Positions 9,731 through 17,960 of a stretch of 64,000 nucleotides of DNA are shown here, piece by piece (the stretch's first letter is position 1; each line of letters begins with the position of its first letter). The DNA comes from Porticoccus sp950063125 (GTDB taxonomy: Bacteria; Pseudomonadota; Gammaproteobacteria; Pseudomonadales; Porticoccaceae): NCBI RefSeq assembly GCF_963973895.1, contig NZ_CAXBBF010000001.1; one strand, 5' to 3'. The notes under the pieces are model-generated. The model saw nothing but the letters and a program-made list of their open reading frames with translations, was not told where the DNA came from and searched no databases. The position numbers and the translations under genes are program-made.

Positions 9731-10219
9731 ATGAAGAAAGTACAACAGGGTTTTACCCTTATCGAACTGATGATCGTGGTCGCGATTATCGGTATTCTGG
9801 CCGCCGTGGCACTGCCCGCCTACCAGAGCTATGTGGTCAAGGCGAAAATGTCTGAAGTGATCCTGGCCACTAGCCAGTGCCGCACCACGATATCTGAGGT
9901 CTACCAGACAGCCGATTCAACCACCCTGTCGACGATCGGGTCCGACGGCTGGGGTTGTGGTGAAGGCAGCGGTACCGGTGGCAACGGCATTACCAAGTAC
10001 GTTAAAAATATTCATACGACCGGTAGTGGTGTGATCACAGTCGAGACCCAAGGCTTTGGTGATACTGAGGTTGATAGCAAGGTCATCAAGCTAGTGCCTT
10101 TCTCTGATAGCACCAGCCCAATGACGACCAGTGATGCAGGCAAGCAGATATTCAAGTTTAAGTGTGAGCCTGAAAGTACCGATATGAATAAATTCCTGCC
10201 CGGTTCCTGTAAAGGCTAA
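9731..10219 (+). CDS. pilA: Type IV major pilin PilA
   Basis: Structural subunit of the type IV pilus. The 162-residue precursor has a short basic leader (MKKVQQG) cut by PilD before FTLIELMIVVAIIGILA, with Glu5 of the mature protein present. The C-terminal globular part holds two Cys pairs, probably SQCRT with GWGCGE and a terminal D-loop between FKCEP and PGSCKG. Codon 1 is the ATG at 9731, preceded by GGGAGAAA; the frame is open further upstream to 9668 but that would abolish the leader. The gene is followed by a strong terminator and driven by a sigma-54 promoter, so it is monocistronic. Confidence 0.96.
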   Translation: MKKVQQGFTLIELMIVVAIIGILAAVALPAYQSYVVKAKMSEVILATSQCRTTISEVYQTADSTTLSTIGSDGWGCGEGSGTGGNGITKYVKNIHTTGSGVITVETQGFGDTEVDSKVIKLVPFSDSTSPMTTSDAGKQIFKFKCEPESTDMNKFLPGSCKG

Positions 10220-10280
10220 GTCCTCACCTGGGCAATGTGAATGTGATTGCTACTGGATCAAGTTCACGACTGAGGTAAAC

Positions 10281-10317
10281 AAAACCCTGCCTGGATGACC
10301 TGGGCAGGGTTTTTTCA
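10281..10317 (+). terminator. Rho-independent terminator after pilA
   Basis: CCCTGCC pairs with GGCAGGG around an 11-base loop and is followed by six T residues; an A-rich run precedes the stem. It lies 62 bp past the pilA stop and separates pilA from the following accessory genes. Confidence 0.9.
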
Positions 10318-10352
10318 TGAATGAAGCTTATTGCCAGCAGATGTAATTGATT

Positions 10353-12458
10353 ATGACGGATACTCCCGAGACAGACACCATGCACTCCGCCAGCCCGGAC
10401 CAGCAAGCACCTCCACCGCGCCGACCGGGTACACTCTATGCCTGGTTGATTTTGGGTTTTTTGGTGGTGGTGCTGGTGGCCAATTTCTATCAAGTGTTGA
10501 TTGTGGCACCGGACAACGTGGACATAAAAGCTTTCTACCATGCACTGCTGGTGAGTCCCGGCTTCTGGTGGGACTTGGGCTACTTTGTGCTGGCCATGGT
10601 GGCGATTCATCTGGCCTGGCTGTTTTTGCTGTGGTTGGCCTCCGCCGGTTGGCTGGACCTGCCGGCGATCACCCCGAAAAACCGCCAGTTGTTGCCGGTA
10701 TTGCTGTTTCTGTTATCGGCGCTGCTGTTGCTGGTGTGGAGCAACCGGCGCTATCCGCAGATGCAGGGCAGCGGCTTTCTGAATCAAAGCCCGTGGTTAA
10801 TGAGTGACGCGGTATTCGTCGGCCTGCTGGCGATCTTTGTCGTAGCGTTTGTTGTAAGCCTGGGTTTCCTGATCCGGCGCAACGCCCGTGTCTGGGGTTC
10901 GGCCTGTGTGTTGGTCGTGGGCGCGTTTGGCGTGATGTATGGGTTGAGCACCACCGCTGGCAATGCGCAATTTAATGGCGGTGTGGTTAATAGTGCTGGG
11001 GCCAATGGTGCTGGACCACCCAATATCTTTATTATCGGTATCGATTCCCTGCGCCCGGACCAGACCGGCTATTTTGGCAACACCACCGGTCTAACGCCCA
11101 ATGTGGACAAATTTCTGCAACAGAGCACCGTGTTTGAAAATGCTTACACGCCCTATGCCCGAACCTTTCCAGCGTGGATGAGTATCCTTACCGGTGCCGA
11201 GCCGGTCAACCACAATGGCCGTTACAACCTGACTAACCATAAATATATGGACAAAAATCGCGCCCTGGGACGCTGGATGCAGAACAGTGGCTATCGCTCA
11301 ATTTATGCGATGGACGAAAGACGCTTCAATAACATTGATGAAACCTTCGGCTTTGATGAGGTGGTTGGCCCCGAGTACGGTGCACTCAACTTTATGCTCG
11401 GCGGTTTTGATCACCCGCTGGTTAACCTGCTCTGCAATACCGTGGCGGGCAAATGGCTGTTCCCGAATATGTATCTGAACCGGGGGCGCGACATGAACTA
11501 CGACCCCGAACGATACAGTCAGGCCATTCTGGATGCTGTGGTCAGCGAGCCGGACAAACCAGTGTTTCTGGCTGCCCACTTTGTATTGCCCCACTGGCCC
11601 TGGTTATCACGGGAGTGGGAGCCGCTGGAAGGCGAGCCCTACAGTGAAGATCCCGCTGAGCAGTCGTTTTACCGCTACCGCATGATGCTGAAGCAGGTAG
11701 ACCGGCAATTCGGTCAGTTTATGACGGATTTGGAGGCGACCGGTGCGCTGGATAATGCCTACGTGTTTTTTATGTCGGACCATGGTGACGGATTCGACCT
11801 GCCGGCCGATGAGTTAACAGCGGCGCGAGACGATGCCATCTTTGAGGTATATAGCACCACCCGTGGCCACGCCACCAACCTGCTTAACTTGGGCCAGACC
11901 CGCGTGCTACTGGCGGCCAAAAGTTACGGCAACGATGATTTTGGCCCGGCGCTCCGCGCCGGTAACGGCTCACTGATGGATATTGCTCCGACGATCTCAG
12001 ATGTGCTGGACAACCGCTTCGCAGATAAGTCGTTCGATGGCCTATCAATGCTCTCTGCAACTGATACTGAACTGGCAACCCGGCCACTGTTTATGGAAAC
12101 CGGGGTGATTGTCACCGAACTGACCAAGGACGAGATAGACAAAAAACGCCTACTGACCCAGACCGTGGGCATTTACGCCACCGATGCTGCCGGCAAGCTG
12201 GTTGTTCGAGATGACTTCCGGGACATGATTATCAGGAGTAAACACCGCGCCGTGGTCAAAGGTGACTGGCAGTTGACCCTGATCCCCAGCATGGGCGAAC
12301 ACATGGTGCTGATTAACATCCCCGAAAAAAAATGGTGGTCGCTGGATCAGTATGAAGGGGATGCCGACACCGCTGGTATGCTCCGCGATCTATGTGAGCA
12401 TTATAAGAACGACGTCGGATTTGATGCGGCGGGGGTGTGTGCGAAGGTGGCTCAATAA
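10353..12458 (+). CDS. Membrane-anchored sulfatase-fold protein, likely phospho-group transferase
   Basis: About 701 residues. The N-terminal 215 contain five hydrophobic helices; the rest is a periplasmic alkaline-phosphatase/sulfatase domain. Metal-binding segments are FIIGIDSLRPD (near residue 230) and MSDHGDGFDLP (near 475). The nucleophile position reads YARTFPAWMSILTG with Thr271, not the Cys/Ser-x-Pro-x-Arg needed for formylglycine. This points to a phosphoglycerol- or phosphoethanolamine-type transferase (LtaS, OpgB, EptA) rather than a true sulfatase. Start chosen at ATG 10353; TTG 10347 is possible. It directly follows pilA, so pilin or glycan decoration is an attractive but untested role. 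Confidence 0.72.
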   Translation: MTDTPETDTMHSASPDQQAPPPRRPGTLYAWLILGFLVVVLVANFYQVLIVAPDNVDIKAFYHALLVSPGFWWDLGYFVLAMVAIHLAWLFLLWLASAGWLDLPAITPKNRQLLPVLLFLLSALLLLVWSNRRYPQMQGSGFLNQSPWLMSDAVFVGLLAIFVVAFVVSLGFLIRRNARVWGSACVLVVGAFGVMYGLSTTAGNAQFNGGVVNSAGANGAGPPNIFIIGIDSLRPDQTGYFGNTTGLTPNVDKFLQQSTVFENAYTPYARTFPAWMSILTGAEPVNHNGRYNLTNHKYMDKNRALGRWMQNSGYRSIYAMDERRFNNIDETFGFDEVVGPEYGALNFMLGGFDHPLVNLLCNTVAGKWLFPNMYLNRGRDMNYDPERYSQAILDAVVSEPDKPVFLAAHFVLPHWPWLSREWEPLEGEPYSEDPAEQSFYRYRMMLKQVDRQFGQFMTDLEATGALDNAYVFFMSDHGDGFDLPADELTAARDDAIFEVYSTTRGHATNLLNLGQTRVLLAAKSYGNDDFGPALRAGNGSLMDIAPTISDVLDNRFADKSFDGLSMLSATDTELATRPLFMETGVIVTELTKDEIDKKRLLTQTVGIYATDAAGKLVVRDDFRDMIIRSKHRAVVKGDWQLTLIPSMGEHMVLINIPEKKWWSLDQYEGDADTAGMLRDLCEHYKNDVGFDAAGVCAKVAQ

Positions 12459-12521
12459 GTATGAAAAATGATTATTTGAAAGCGCAAACTTTTTATGGAT
12501 ACCTAAAGTTCTAGGGAAGTG

Positions 12522-14120
12522 ATGGATATTTTAAGAGGCAATAAACGCTTTTCTACGTTCCTTGTATTTTTGGGTTTTTTCATTTTTGTTTGTGTTCTTA
12601 ATTGGGACGCTCGTTACGAAAAACCTGTGTGGGATACGGCAGCTGGCGTTTTTTCTCCTGCAATTTATCTCTATGAAACAGGATTTGATTTTTACGGCTT
12701 GCTGGAAGAGCCTGGATTTCGGCAAGCGGGTCCGAACGTGCACGTGTATACACCTATCACTATTGTAACGGCGGCAGTGATGTGGTTGTTCAATGGAGAT
12801 ACTGAGTTTGTCTACCTATCGCTTCATCTAATCCAGTTTTTTCTGACCGGGTTGGTATTGGCTGTCGTGTTTAATCTGAGTCGGTCAATTTTTGGCATTT
12901 ACACTTCGTTGTTTGTGACAGCTGCGATCATGCTCTTTCCGCCTTTTCTGATTCAATCAAGATATATGTATATGGAGATCGGGGGAAGTCTATGTGTCAT
13001 CCTCGCTTTCTCAAATTGGGTTAAACAGAGTTATTTTTGGGCAGCTATCGCTGCAATTGCAGCCTGTATGGTCAAGTCATCAGGATTGCCAATAATACTA
13101 TGCCTTTCTTTACTATTTATGCTCGAAAAAGATGGGCGGACCAGACGCGTGTTTTATGTGGCTATGATGGTGATATTGGGTGTTGGCATTGAGCTGTTGC
13201 GCTGGATGCAAAAGGCCAATACAGCGTCAGTCAACAATGCAGATTATATAGGCTATTTGATTCATCAGTTTCATGGTCGGCTGTCACAGACACCGGATTT
13301 CTATCTGATATTGCTCTTTCTTGTCATCGGAGGATGGTGGTATTTGCTGAAGAACAGGGATACTTTCAAAAGGAAATTTATACTTGATGGCCAGCAAGAT
13401 GGAGATTTAGATTTCGAGAGAAGGGTTTTGCTCGGCGGCGTATTGATGATAAGTGCCTTCGTGGGTTTTATTGCGGTAGTCCCGTTGTCCGGTATGGAAT
13501 TTTACCCGCTCACAAGGTACTACATCTGGATTTGGCCTGTAATGGTTATAACACTTGTTGCACTGATACTAATATCTTTCAGAAGTGGTGAGTTGCAGCA
13601 AGAAAATAAAAACGGTGGCCTTGCTGTGAAAGTCTTCGTCAAGATTATTATCGTCGTGATGATAGGCTTTTTTTGGAGCAATAAATCAGGGGAATACTAT
13701 CCGAATTATGGTAAAGATATTACGGCATTTTCTATTGCCGAAAGAAGTATGGAATATAAATCATTCAATGAAATGCAAAGCGCTCTAATCAAGTCAGCAG
13801 AAGGAATAAATGACCGGAATGTCTATCTGAATCTTTTCGATACCTTTTATACATCAAGTCCAATAATGGGGTACATCGACCACGAGAAAGAAAATTTTAA
13901 ATACATTGTGACATACCATGATAACCCGGCTGACCTGCGTGAATATCCTGACAACTTTGCCTTGGTATTGAGCAATGTGTCTCATGGGGGGCAATATATG
14001 TCCGCTTTGATGCATCAAGCACTAAGGGCGCCTGATATGTATGAGGTGAAAATTCTGGATGACTATAATATCGACGGTTTTACGGGTTCGATTGTGGGCA
14101 TCTCCAAGCTTCATGAGTAA
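12522..14120 (+). CDS. Polytopic membrane protein, putative GT-C glycosyltransferase
   Basis: About 532 residues with 10-11 hydrophobic segments and a soluble C-terminal tail of about 130 residues. After the first helix comes a periplasmic loop with acidic residues (NWDARYEKPVWDTAAG), the position of the catalytic Asp in GT-C enzymes of the PMT/ArnT type. This is shape similarity only. GT-C enzymes take sugars from polyprenyl phosphate, which fits the GtrA and GtrB-like genes nearby; TfpW, a pilin-modifying GT-C enzyme, is encoded just after pilA in some Pseudomonas strains. Base composition is visibly more AT-rich than pilA or pilB. ATG 12522 has AGGGAAG just upstream; GTG 12519 is an alternative. 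Confidence 0.55.
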   Translation: MDILRGNKRFSTFLVFLGFFIFVCVLNWDARYEKPVWDTAAGVFSPAIYLYETGFDFYGLLEEPGFRQAGPNVHVYTPITIVTAAVMWLFNGDTEFVYLSLHLIQFFLTGLVLAVVFNLSRSIFGIYTSLFVTAAIMLFPPFLIQSRYMYMEIGGSLCVILAFSNWVKQSYFWAAIAAIAACMVKSSGLPIILCLSLLFMLEKDGRTRRVFYVAMMVILGVGIELLRWMQKANTASVNNADYIGYLIHQFHGRLSQTPDFYLILLFLVIGGWWYLLKNRDTFKRKFILDGQQDGDLDFERRVLLGGVLMISAFVGFIAVVPLSGMEFYPLTRYYIWIWPVMVITLVALILISFRSGELQQENKNGGLAVKVFVKIIIVVMIGFFWSNKSGEYYPNYGKDITAFSIAERSMEYKSFNEMQSALIKSAEGINDRNVYLNLFDTFYTSSPIMGYIDHEKENFKYIVTYHDNPADLREYPDNFALVLSNVSHGGQYMSALMHQALRAPDMYEVKILDDYNIDGFTGSIVGISKLHE

Positions 14121-14187
14121 ATATCGCACAAGTTAGTCCGGACTGATTAAATCACTACCAGTATCTGTTGACCCGCATCCAGAAAAA

Positions 14188-15324
14188 TCAAGATACTGCA
14201 TCAGACAACACATTGATTATTTTTTCCTGTTGCGCCTCTGTTAAACCAACCCACAGTGGTAAACGCACCAATCGCTCTGACTGCCGGTTAGTTACCTCCA
14301 GATCGCCCTGTGCACGGCCATATCGCTTTCCGGCCGGTGAGGAGTGCAATGGTACGTAATGGAAAACCGAGAAGACATCATTTCCCTTCAACTCATCAAG
14401 CACCTTTTGCCGATCGATCTCCGGTGCCAATAAAATGTAGTACATGTGGGCATTGTGTTGGCACGTATCCGGAATGATGGGGCGACGCAGTAACCCCTTG
14501 GCCTCAAGTGGCTCAATAAGCTCGTGATAGCGTTGCCAGATTGTCAGCCGGTCGCTGGTGATCCGTTCGGCTTCCTCAAGTTGCGCCCACAAAAAAGCCG
14601 CAGTTAACTCGCCCGGTAAAAATGAAGATCCGGCCTCTTGCCAGGTATATTTATCCACCTCGCCTCGAAAAAAGCGGCTACGATCAGTGCCTTTCTCTCG
14701 GATGATTTCAGCACGCAAGGCCAACGCTGGGTCGTTCACCAGCAGGGCACCACCTTCCCCAGAAATCACATTTTTGGTTTCATGAAAGCTGTAAGTCCCC
14801 AGATCGCCAATACTGCCCAAGGCTCGCCCTTTATAGTTTGCCATCACCCCTTGGGCTGCATCTTCCACAACCTTGAGGTCATGACGTCTGGCAATATTCA
14901 TAATACTGTCCATCTTGCAAGCGACCCCGGCATAGTGCACTGCTACGATAGCGCGAGTACGTGGTGTGATTGCCGACTCGATAAGGCTCTCATCCAGATT
15001 CAGAGTATCTTCGCGGATATCCACAAACACCGGAATGCCACCACGAAGAACGAAGGCATTGGCAGTCGATACAAAAGTGTATGAGGGCATGATGATCTCA
15101 TCGCCGGGCTCAATATCCAGCAGCAGAGCCACCATTTCCAGTGCGGCGGTGCATGAGTGCGTCAGCAGAGCCTTGTTGCAGCCAGTCTTGTTTTCCAGCC
15201 ATCCATGGCAACGTTTGGTAAAGGGTCCGTCACCAGCCAGCATGTTGCCTATCTTGGCCTCGGTAATGTAGTGGAGCTCTTTACCAGTCATATATGGCCG
15301 GTTGAATGGGATTTTCTGTGTCAT
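14188..15324 (-). CDS. WecE/RffA-type sugar aminotransferase (DegT/DnrJ/EryC1/StrS family)
   Basis: A PLP-dependent aminotransferase that forms a 4-amino sugar nucleotide, most like dTDP-4-amino-4,6-dideoxygalactose transaminase WecE. The 378-residue product has IPFNRPYMTGKEL at the N-terminus, THSCTAALEM (PLP phosphate contact), VVEDAAQGVMA (the Asp that contacts the pyridine nitrogen) and the PLP lysine in SFHETKNVISGEGG. I start it at the ATG ending at 15324 because AGGAGAG lies eight bases upstream; an in-frame start nine codons earlier lacks a ribosome site. It faces the GT-C-like gene and supplies a likely amino sugar for the island. Confidence 0.85.
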   Translation of the reverse strand: MTQKIPFNRPYMTGKELHYITEAKIGNMLAGDGPFTKRCHGWLENKTGCNKALLTHSCTAALEMVALLLDIEPGDEIIMPSYTFVSTANAFVLRGGIPVFVDIREDTLNLDESLIESAITPRTRAIVAVHYAGVACKMDSIMNIARRHDLKVVEDAAQGVMANYKGRALGSIGDLGTYSFHETKNVISGEGGALLVNDPALALRAEIIREKGTDRSRFFRGEVDKYTWQEAGSSFLPGELTAAFLWAQLEEAERITSDRLTIWQRYHELIEPLEAKGLLRRPIIPDTCQHNAHMYYILLAPEIDRQKVLDELKGNDVFSVFHYVPLHSSPAGKRYGRAQGDLEVTNRQSERLVRLPLWVGLTEAQQEKIINVLSDAVS

Positions 15325-15548
15325 TGCGTGCTCTCCTGCAGCCTGGGCCACTCATCCGGCGACATGAAGCAGATACTCACTGTTATACCCGGGTATTGGT
15401 ATTTCTTTAAACAGACTTCCAAAATGACCAATAGATAGAAACCCATAAACTGAGAGTGCCCGCAAAAGTCGGTGCTACCATCATTAATAATTACTTTTCT
15501 GGAACCGCTTAATAGTACATGACGGTCAGCCCTAGTTTATGAAATCAT

Positions 15549-16307
15549 TCATGGTTTCCTTGCTAGCAGTAATAAAGAGCCTCCGACCGGCAGTCTTATT
15601 CCAAGCTTAATCAAAAGCAATTCCAAGCGCATAATCATTTCCAGCCCGAAATTAAGCCATCCAGGTAACCTGAACTCGGACATTGAGTCATAATCCTGAT
15701 TAGTGGCTTTAGCACGAGATCGGGCTAACCACATCAGGGGAACCAACAAACTGACAAACGAGGTAACAAAGTTTATGGACAATCCCGCCTGGCTTACTTT
15801 GAGCATCAGCTCATCGCGAGTGTAGCGCCGGACATGGCAGGCCTGTTGATCTACCTCAGACCACAACCATCGGTGTTGGGGCACAGTGAGCAAAAGCGCT
15901 CCATTCGGTTTCATCGCACGCGCCAGGTTGGCCAGGACAAGTTGATCTGAGTTGATATGCTCAATCACATCGAAAGCGCCGATTACGTCATAATTTTCTG
16001 ATTCAGTCATCCGGGTCGCATCGATCTGCCTGAAAGTTGCGGTAGGAACACGTGCGCGGGCGAACACCAACCCTTCTTCATAATACTCTGAACCAAAGCA
16101 CTCTGTTTCCGGGAAGGCTGTAGCGATATCCCTCAGTACAAATCCTGTCCCGCAACCTACCTCAAGAAAACTTCGGAAAGAACCCACTTTTTTGGCAAGC
16201 ACCCAGAGCAGCAACCGGTTTCTGGATCGGAACCACCAATGCCCGGCCTCAGCTTCAGCCAGCAAGGGGAATGAGCGGCTCTGAAACGGTTGACGCTCAT
16301 TGGTCAT
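15549..16307 (-). CDS. Class I SAM-dependent methyltransferase
   Basis: A 252-residue methyltransferase with the SAM-binding motif FLEVGCGTGFVLRDI (residues about 45-60), then IGAFDVIEHI and LLLTVPQHRWLWSEVDQ, as in type-11 methyltransferases of glycan clusters. The N-terminal WWFRSRNRLLLW motif is shared with the truncated paralogue at 16625-16813. The ATG ending at 16307 is preceded by AAGGAG with seven bases spacing. It overlaps by 11 bases the end of a gtrA remnant, which repeats the gtrA-methyltransferase pairing seen just upstream. The C-terminus has a hydrophobic segment. The substrate is unknown. Confidence 0.75.
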   Translation of the reverse strand: MTNERQPFQSRSFPLLAEAEAGHWWFRSRNRLLLWVLAKKVGSFRSFLEVGCGTGFVLRDIATAFPETECFGSEYYEEGLVFARARVPTATFRQIDATRMTESENYDVIGAFDVIEHINSDQLVLANLARAMKPNGALLLTVPQHRWLWSEVDQQACHVRRYTRDELMLKVSQAGLSINFVTSFVSLLVPLMWLARSRAKATNQDYDSMSEFRLPGWLNFGLEMIMRLELLLIKLGIRLPVGGSLLLLARKP

Positions 16308-16404
16308 GCAGCTTCTCCTTAAAGACAAAAAAATTGAGTGCTATAAACAAAAAAACCACAATAAAGAAAGCCGCCGCCTTTACCCACTGATGCGGATAGC
16401 CGAG
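16297..16404 (-). pseudogene. C-terminal remnant of a GtrA-family gene
   Basis: The minus strand encodes LGYPHQWVKAAAF and a following membrane helix ending in LNFFVFKEKLHDQ, then a stop inside the next gene. This matches the end of the intact GtrA protein at 16810-17250 (RLGYPHQLVQAFA ... FRYFVFQ). A stop codon and insertion-sequence end sequence lie immediately upstream, so only about 35 of some 140 residues remain. It is the partner of the methyltransferase at 15549-16307. Confidence 0.7.
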
Positions 16405-16474
16405 CTATTCAGGTTAAATCCATTATTCAACTACTTCAGGTATCCCGATTACGCCTCACTGTCATTTATACCAC

Positions 16475-16616
16475 TGTAATTGCCCCCGTTAAACCGGACA
16501 CCACCTCATTCATTTGATAGCAGCTCTGCCCGGTATTCCCAGGGCGATTTCATTTTCAGCCCAGAGGCCTTTGAGCGGGCCTCAGCTTGAGGCTTGAGAG
16601 TGTCCAAGTTTTTGGG
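16475..16616 (-). mobile_element. Insertion-sequence remnant: transposase C-terminus and terminal repeat
   Basis: On the minus strand a short frame reads ARSKASGLKMKSPWEYRAE... and ends at a TGA (16506-16508), which resembles the C-terminal tail of an integrase-type (IS3-like) transposase. Directly after it lies an IS end, TGTCCGGTTTAA continuing to ...TTACA (16500 down to 16475), which ends in CA as IS3-type right ends do. A near copy of this end occurs in opposite orientation at 21205-21231. The family assignment is a guess; the repeat itself is plain in the sequence. Confidence 0.55.
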
Positions 16617-16624
16617 CAAGTCCA

Positions 16625-16813
16625 AAACCAGAAATTACTCTGCTCAAGGCGAGCAAGACAATCAAAGCTTTCCTTTCGAAAAACATCGTTTTCTTTTGCC
16701 AGCTCAGGCGACCAAGCATTAAAAACATCAACCTGAGCCGGAACAAAACCGCATTGAGGGCAACCACTTTCTACGTGGATGTTGCTAATATCGCAGGAAG
16801 GACATCGTATCAT
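16625..16813 (-). pseudogene. N-terminal fragment of a zinc-ribbon methyltransferase, cut by IS remnant
   Basis: The fragment starts at an ATG overlapping the gtrA stop (ATGA) and encodes a zinc ribbon (CPSCDISN ... CPQCGF) followed by CLARLEQSNFWF. It stops matching there, where the intact paralogue at 15549-16307 continues WWFRSRNRLLLW. Beyond this point the frame runs into insertion-sequence sequence and ends at 16556. About 63 residues of a methyltransferase remain; no SAM-binding motif is left, so it should be inactive. Confidence 0.7.
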
Positions 16814-17250
16814 TTAATACCGTGGAATGGCTCAGGCGGAGTTTGAAAAACGAAATAGCGGAACATTAGAAAGAGGATGAAAGCTACAACGACGATTGCA
16901 AATGCCTGTACCAGCTGATGCGGGTAACCTAATCGGTCTGACATAATATAAAGTATAACTATATTTATGCTATAGCCAATCAGGTGTGCAATAACATAGC
17001 GAATAACACCGTTGGAAATAACACCATTATAGCTGAATGTATAGCGTGCATGTCCGAGGTAAGCTATAGCTGCCCCAACTGGATACATTAGCGAAACTGC
17101 TACCTTCGGGTCGAGCCAAAGCCAAGTTAATAGCAGGTATGTTAAATAACCCCTAAGATTATTTAAAGAACCCACCACGGCATATCTAAACAATTGGTGC
17201 TGCGAACTTTTCTCGAAAAAGATCAGAATTTTATTCTTAGTATCATTCAT
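16810..17250 (-). CDS. GtrA-family membrane protein (polyprenyl-phosphate-sugar flippase type)
   Basis: A 146-residue protein with four hydrophobic helices, starting MNDTKNKILIFFEKSSQHQLFRYAVVGSLN in part, with the family's FxxVGxxN-type first helix (RYAVVGSLNN). GtrA proteins are thought to move undecaprenyl-phosphate-linked sugars across the inner membrane together with a GtrB glycosyltransferase. The GtrB-like protein at 20037-21038 is the likely partner. Its stop overlaps the truncated methyltransferase start. AT-rich, like the rest of the island. Confidence 0.78.
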   Translation of the reverse strand: MNDTKNKILIFFEKSSQHQLFRYAVVGSLNNLRGYLTYLLLTWLWLDPKVAVSLMYPVGAAIAYLGHARYTFSYNGVISNGVIRYVIAHLIGYSINIVILYIMSDRLGYPHQLVQAFAIVVVAFILFLMFRYFVFQTPPEPFHGIK

Positions 17251-17262
17251 GAAGTGACTTTA

Positions 17263-17958
17263 TCAAGTATTTCCAAGAAGTTTATACAGTTCTTCTTCTT
17301 CTGGTTGCAATGACAATACATTGAAGTTTTCTGAAATTTTTTTGTCACTCCATGACCACCAATTTAACTCCAGAAGAATATCTGTTATCTCCTTTGAAAA
17401 ACGCCTTTTAATAAATTTTGCAGGGTTTCCTGCCACGATTGTGTATGGTTGGACATCGCATGTCACTACTGCATTCGCGCCGATTACAGCTCCATCACCT
17501 ATTAAAACCCCATCTCGACCGCGACATATTACAGCGCCAGCGCCAATCCAAACATCATTCCCAATTGTAACTGGCGAATTGAATCGATCGTATGGGATGT
17601 CGGTGTCTAAAGGTCGAAGCTTGTCATATTCGTTGTATAAAAAAGAGTGTTGACTCATTCTGGAAAAGTCATGATTGGCACCGCCAATGCTGACCCCCCA
17701 CGAAATTGAGCAGAATGCTCCTATTTCTGTGTGCATGATGACAGTGTTCATCCCTGTGTATGAGCGCCGTCCCAATGCAGCATGGAACAAATGGTTGTTT
17801 CTATCAATTCTCACATGTTCATTTAGGCAACTATAGTCAACACGCGCGAAGTCGCCCACAGTTGCATAAGCGTGGACAATTGAGTTCCTTATCCGTGCGT
17901 GAGAGTAGATAATCGCCAATGAATCAATACTGCTATCAACAGAAGTAAAATCTGACAT
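17263..17958 (-). CDS. Left-handed beta-helix sugar O/N-acetyltransferase
   Basis: A 231-residue hexapeptide-repeat acyltransferase of the CatB/xenobiotic acetyltransferase type. Repeats with I/V-G-x-x-A/V spacing run from about residue 20 to 170; VTIGNDVWIGAGAVI and the ending YTIVAGNPAKFIKRRF are characteristic, and GGANHDFSRMSQHSF contains the usual catalytic His region. It probably acetylates an amino sugar or sugar precursor made by the aminotransferase and epimerase in this cluster. It lies 2 bp from the epimerase gene, so they share a transcript. Confidence 0.8.
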   Translation of the reverse strand: MSDFTSVDSSIDSLAIIYSHARIRNSIVHAYATVGDFARVDYSCLNEHVRIDRNNHLFHAALGRRSYTGMNTVIMHTEIGAFCSISWGVSIGGANHDFSRMSQHSFLYNEYDKLRPLDTDIPYDRFNSPVTIGNDVWIGAGAVICRGRDGVLIGDGAVIGANAVVTCDVQPYTIVAGNPAKFIKRRFSKEITDILLELNWWSWSDKKISENFNVLSLQPEEEELYKLLGNT

Positions 17959-17960
17959 TT

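Noticed and set aside
15325..15548. Possible tRNA or attachment site in the AT-rich spacer near the glycan genes
   Set aside because: No cloverleaf, T-loop GTTCRANNC or CCA end could be found; nothing gene-like seen.
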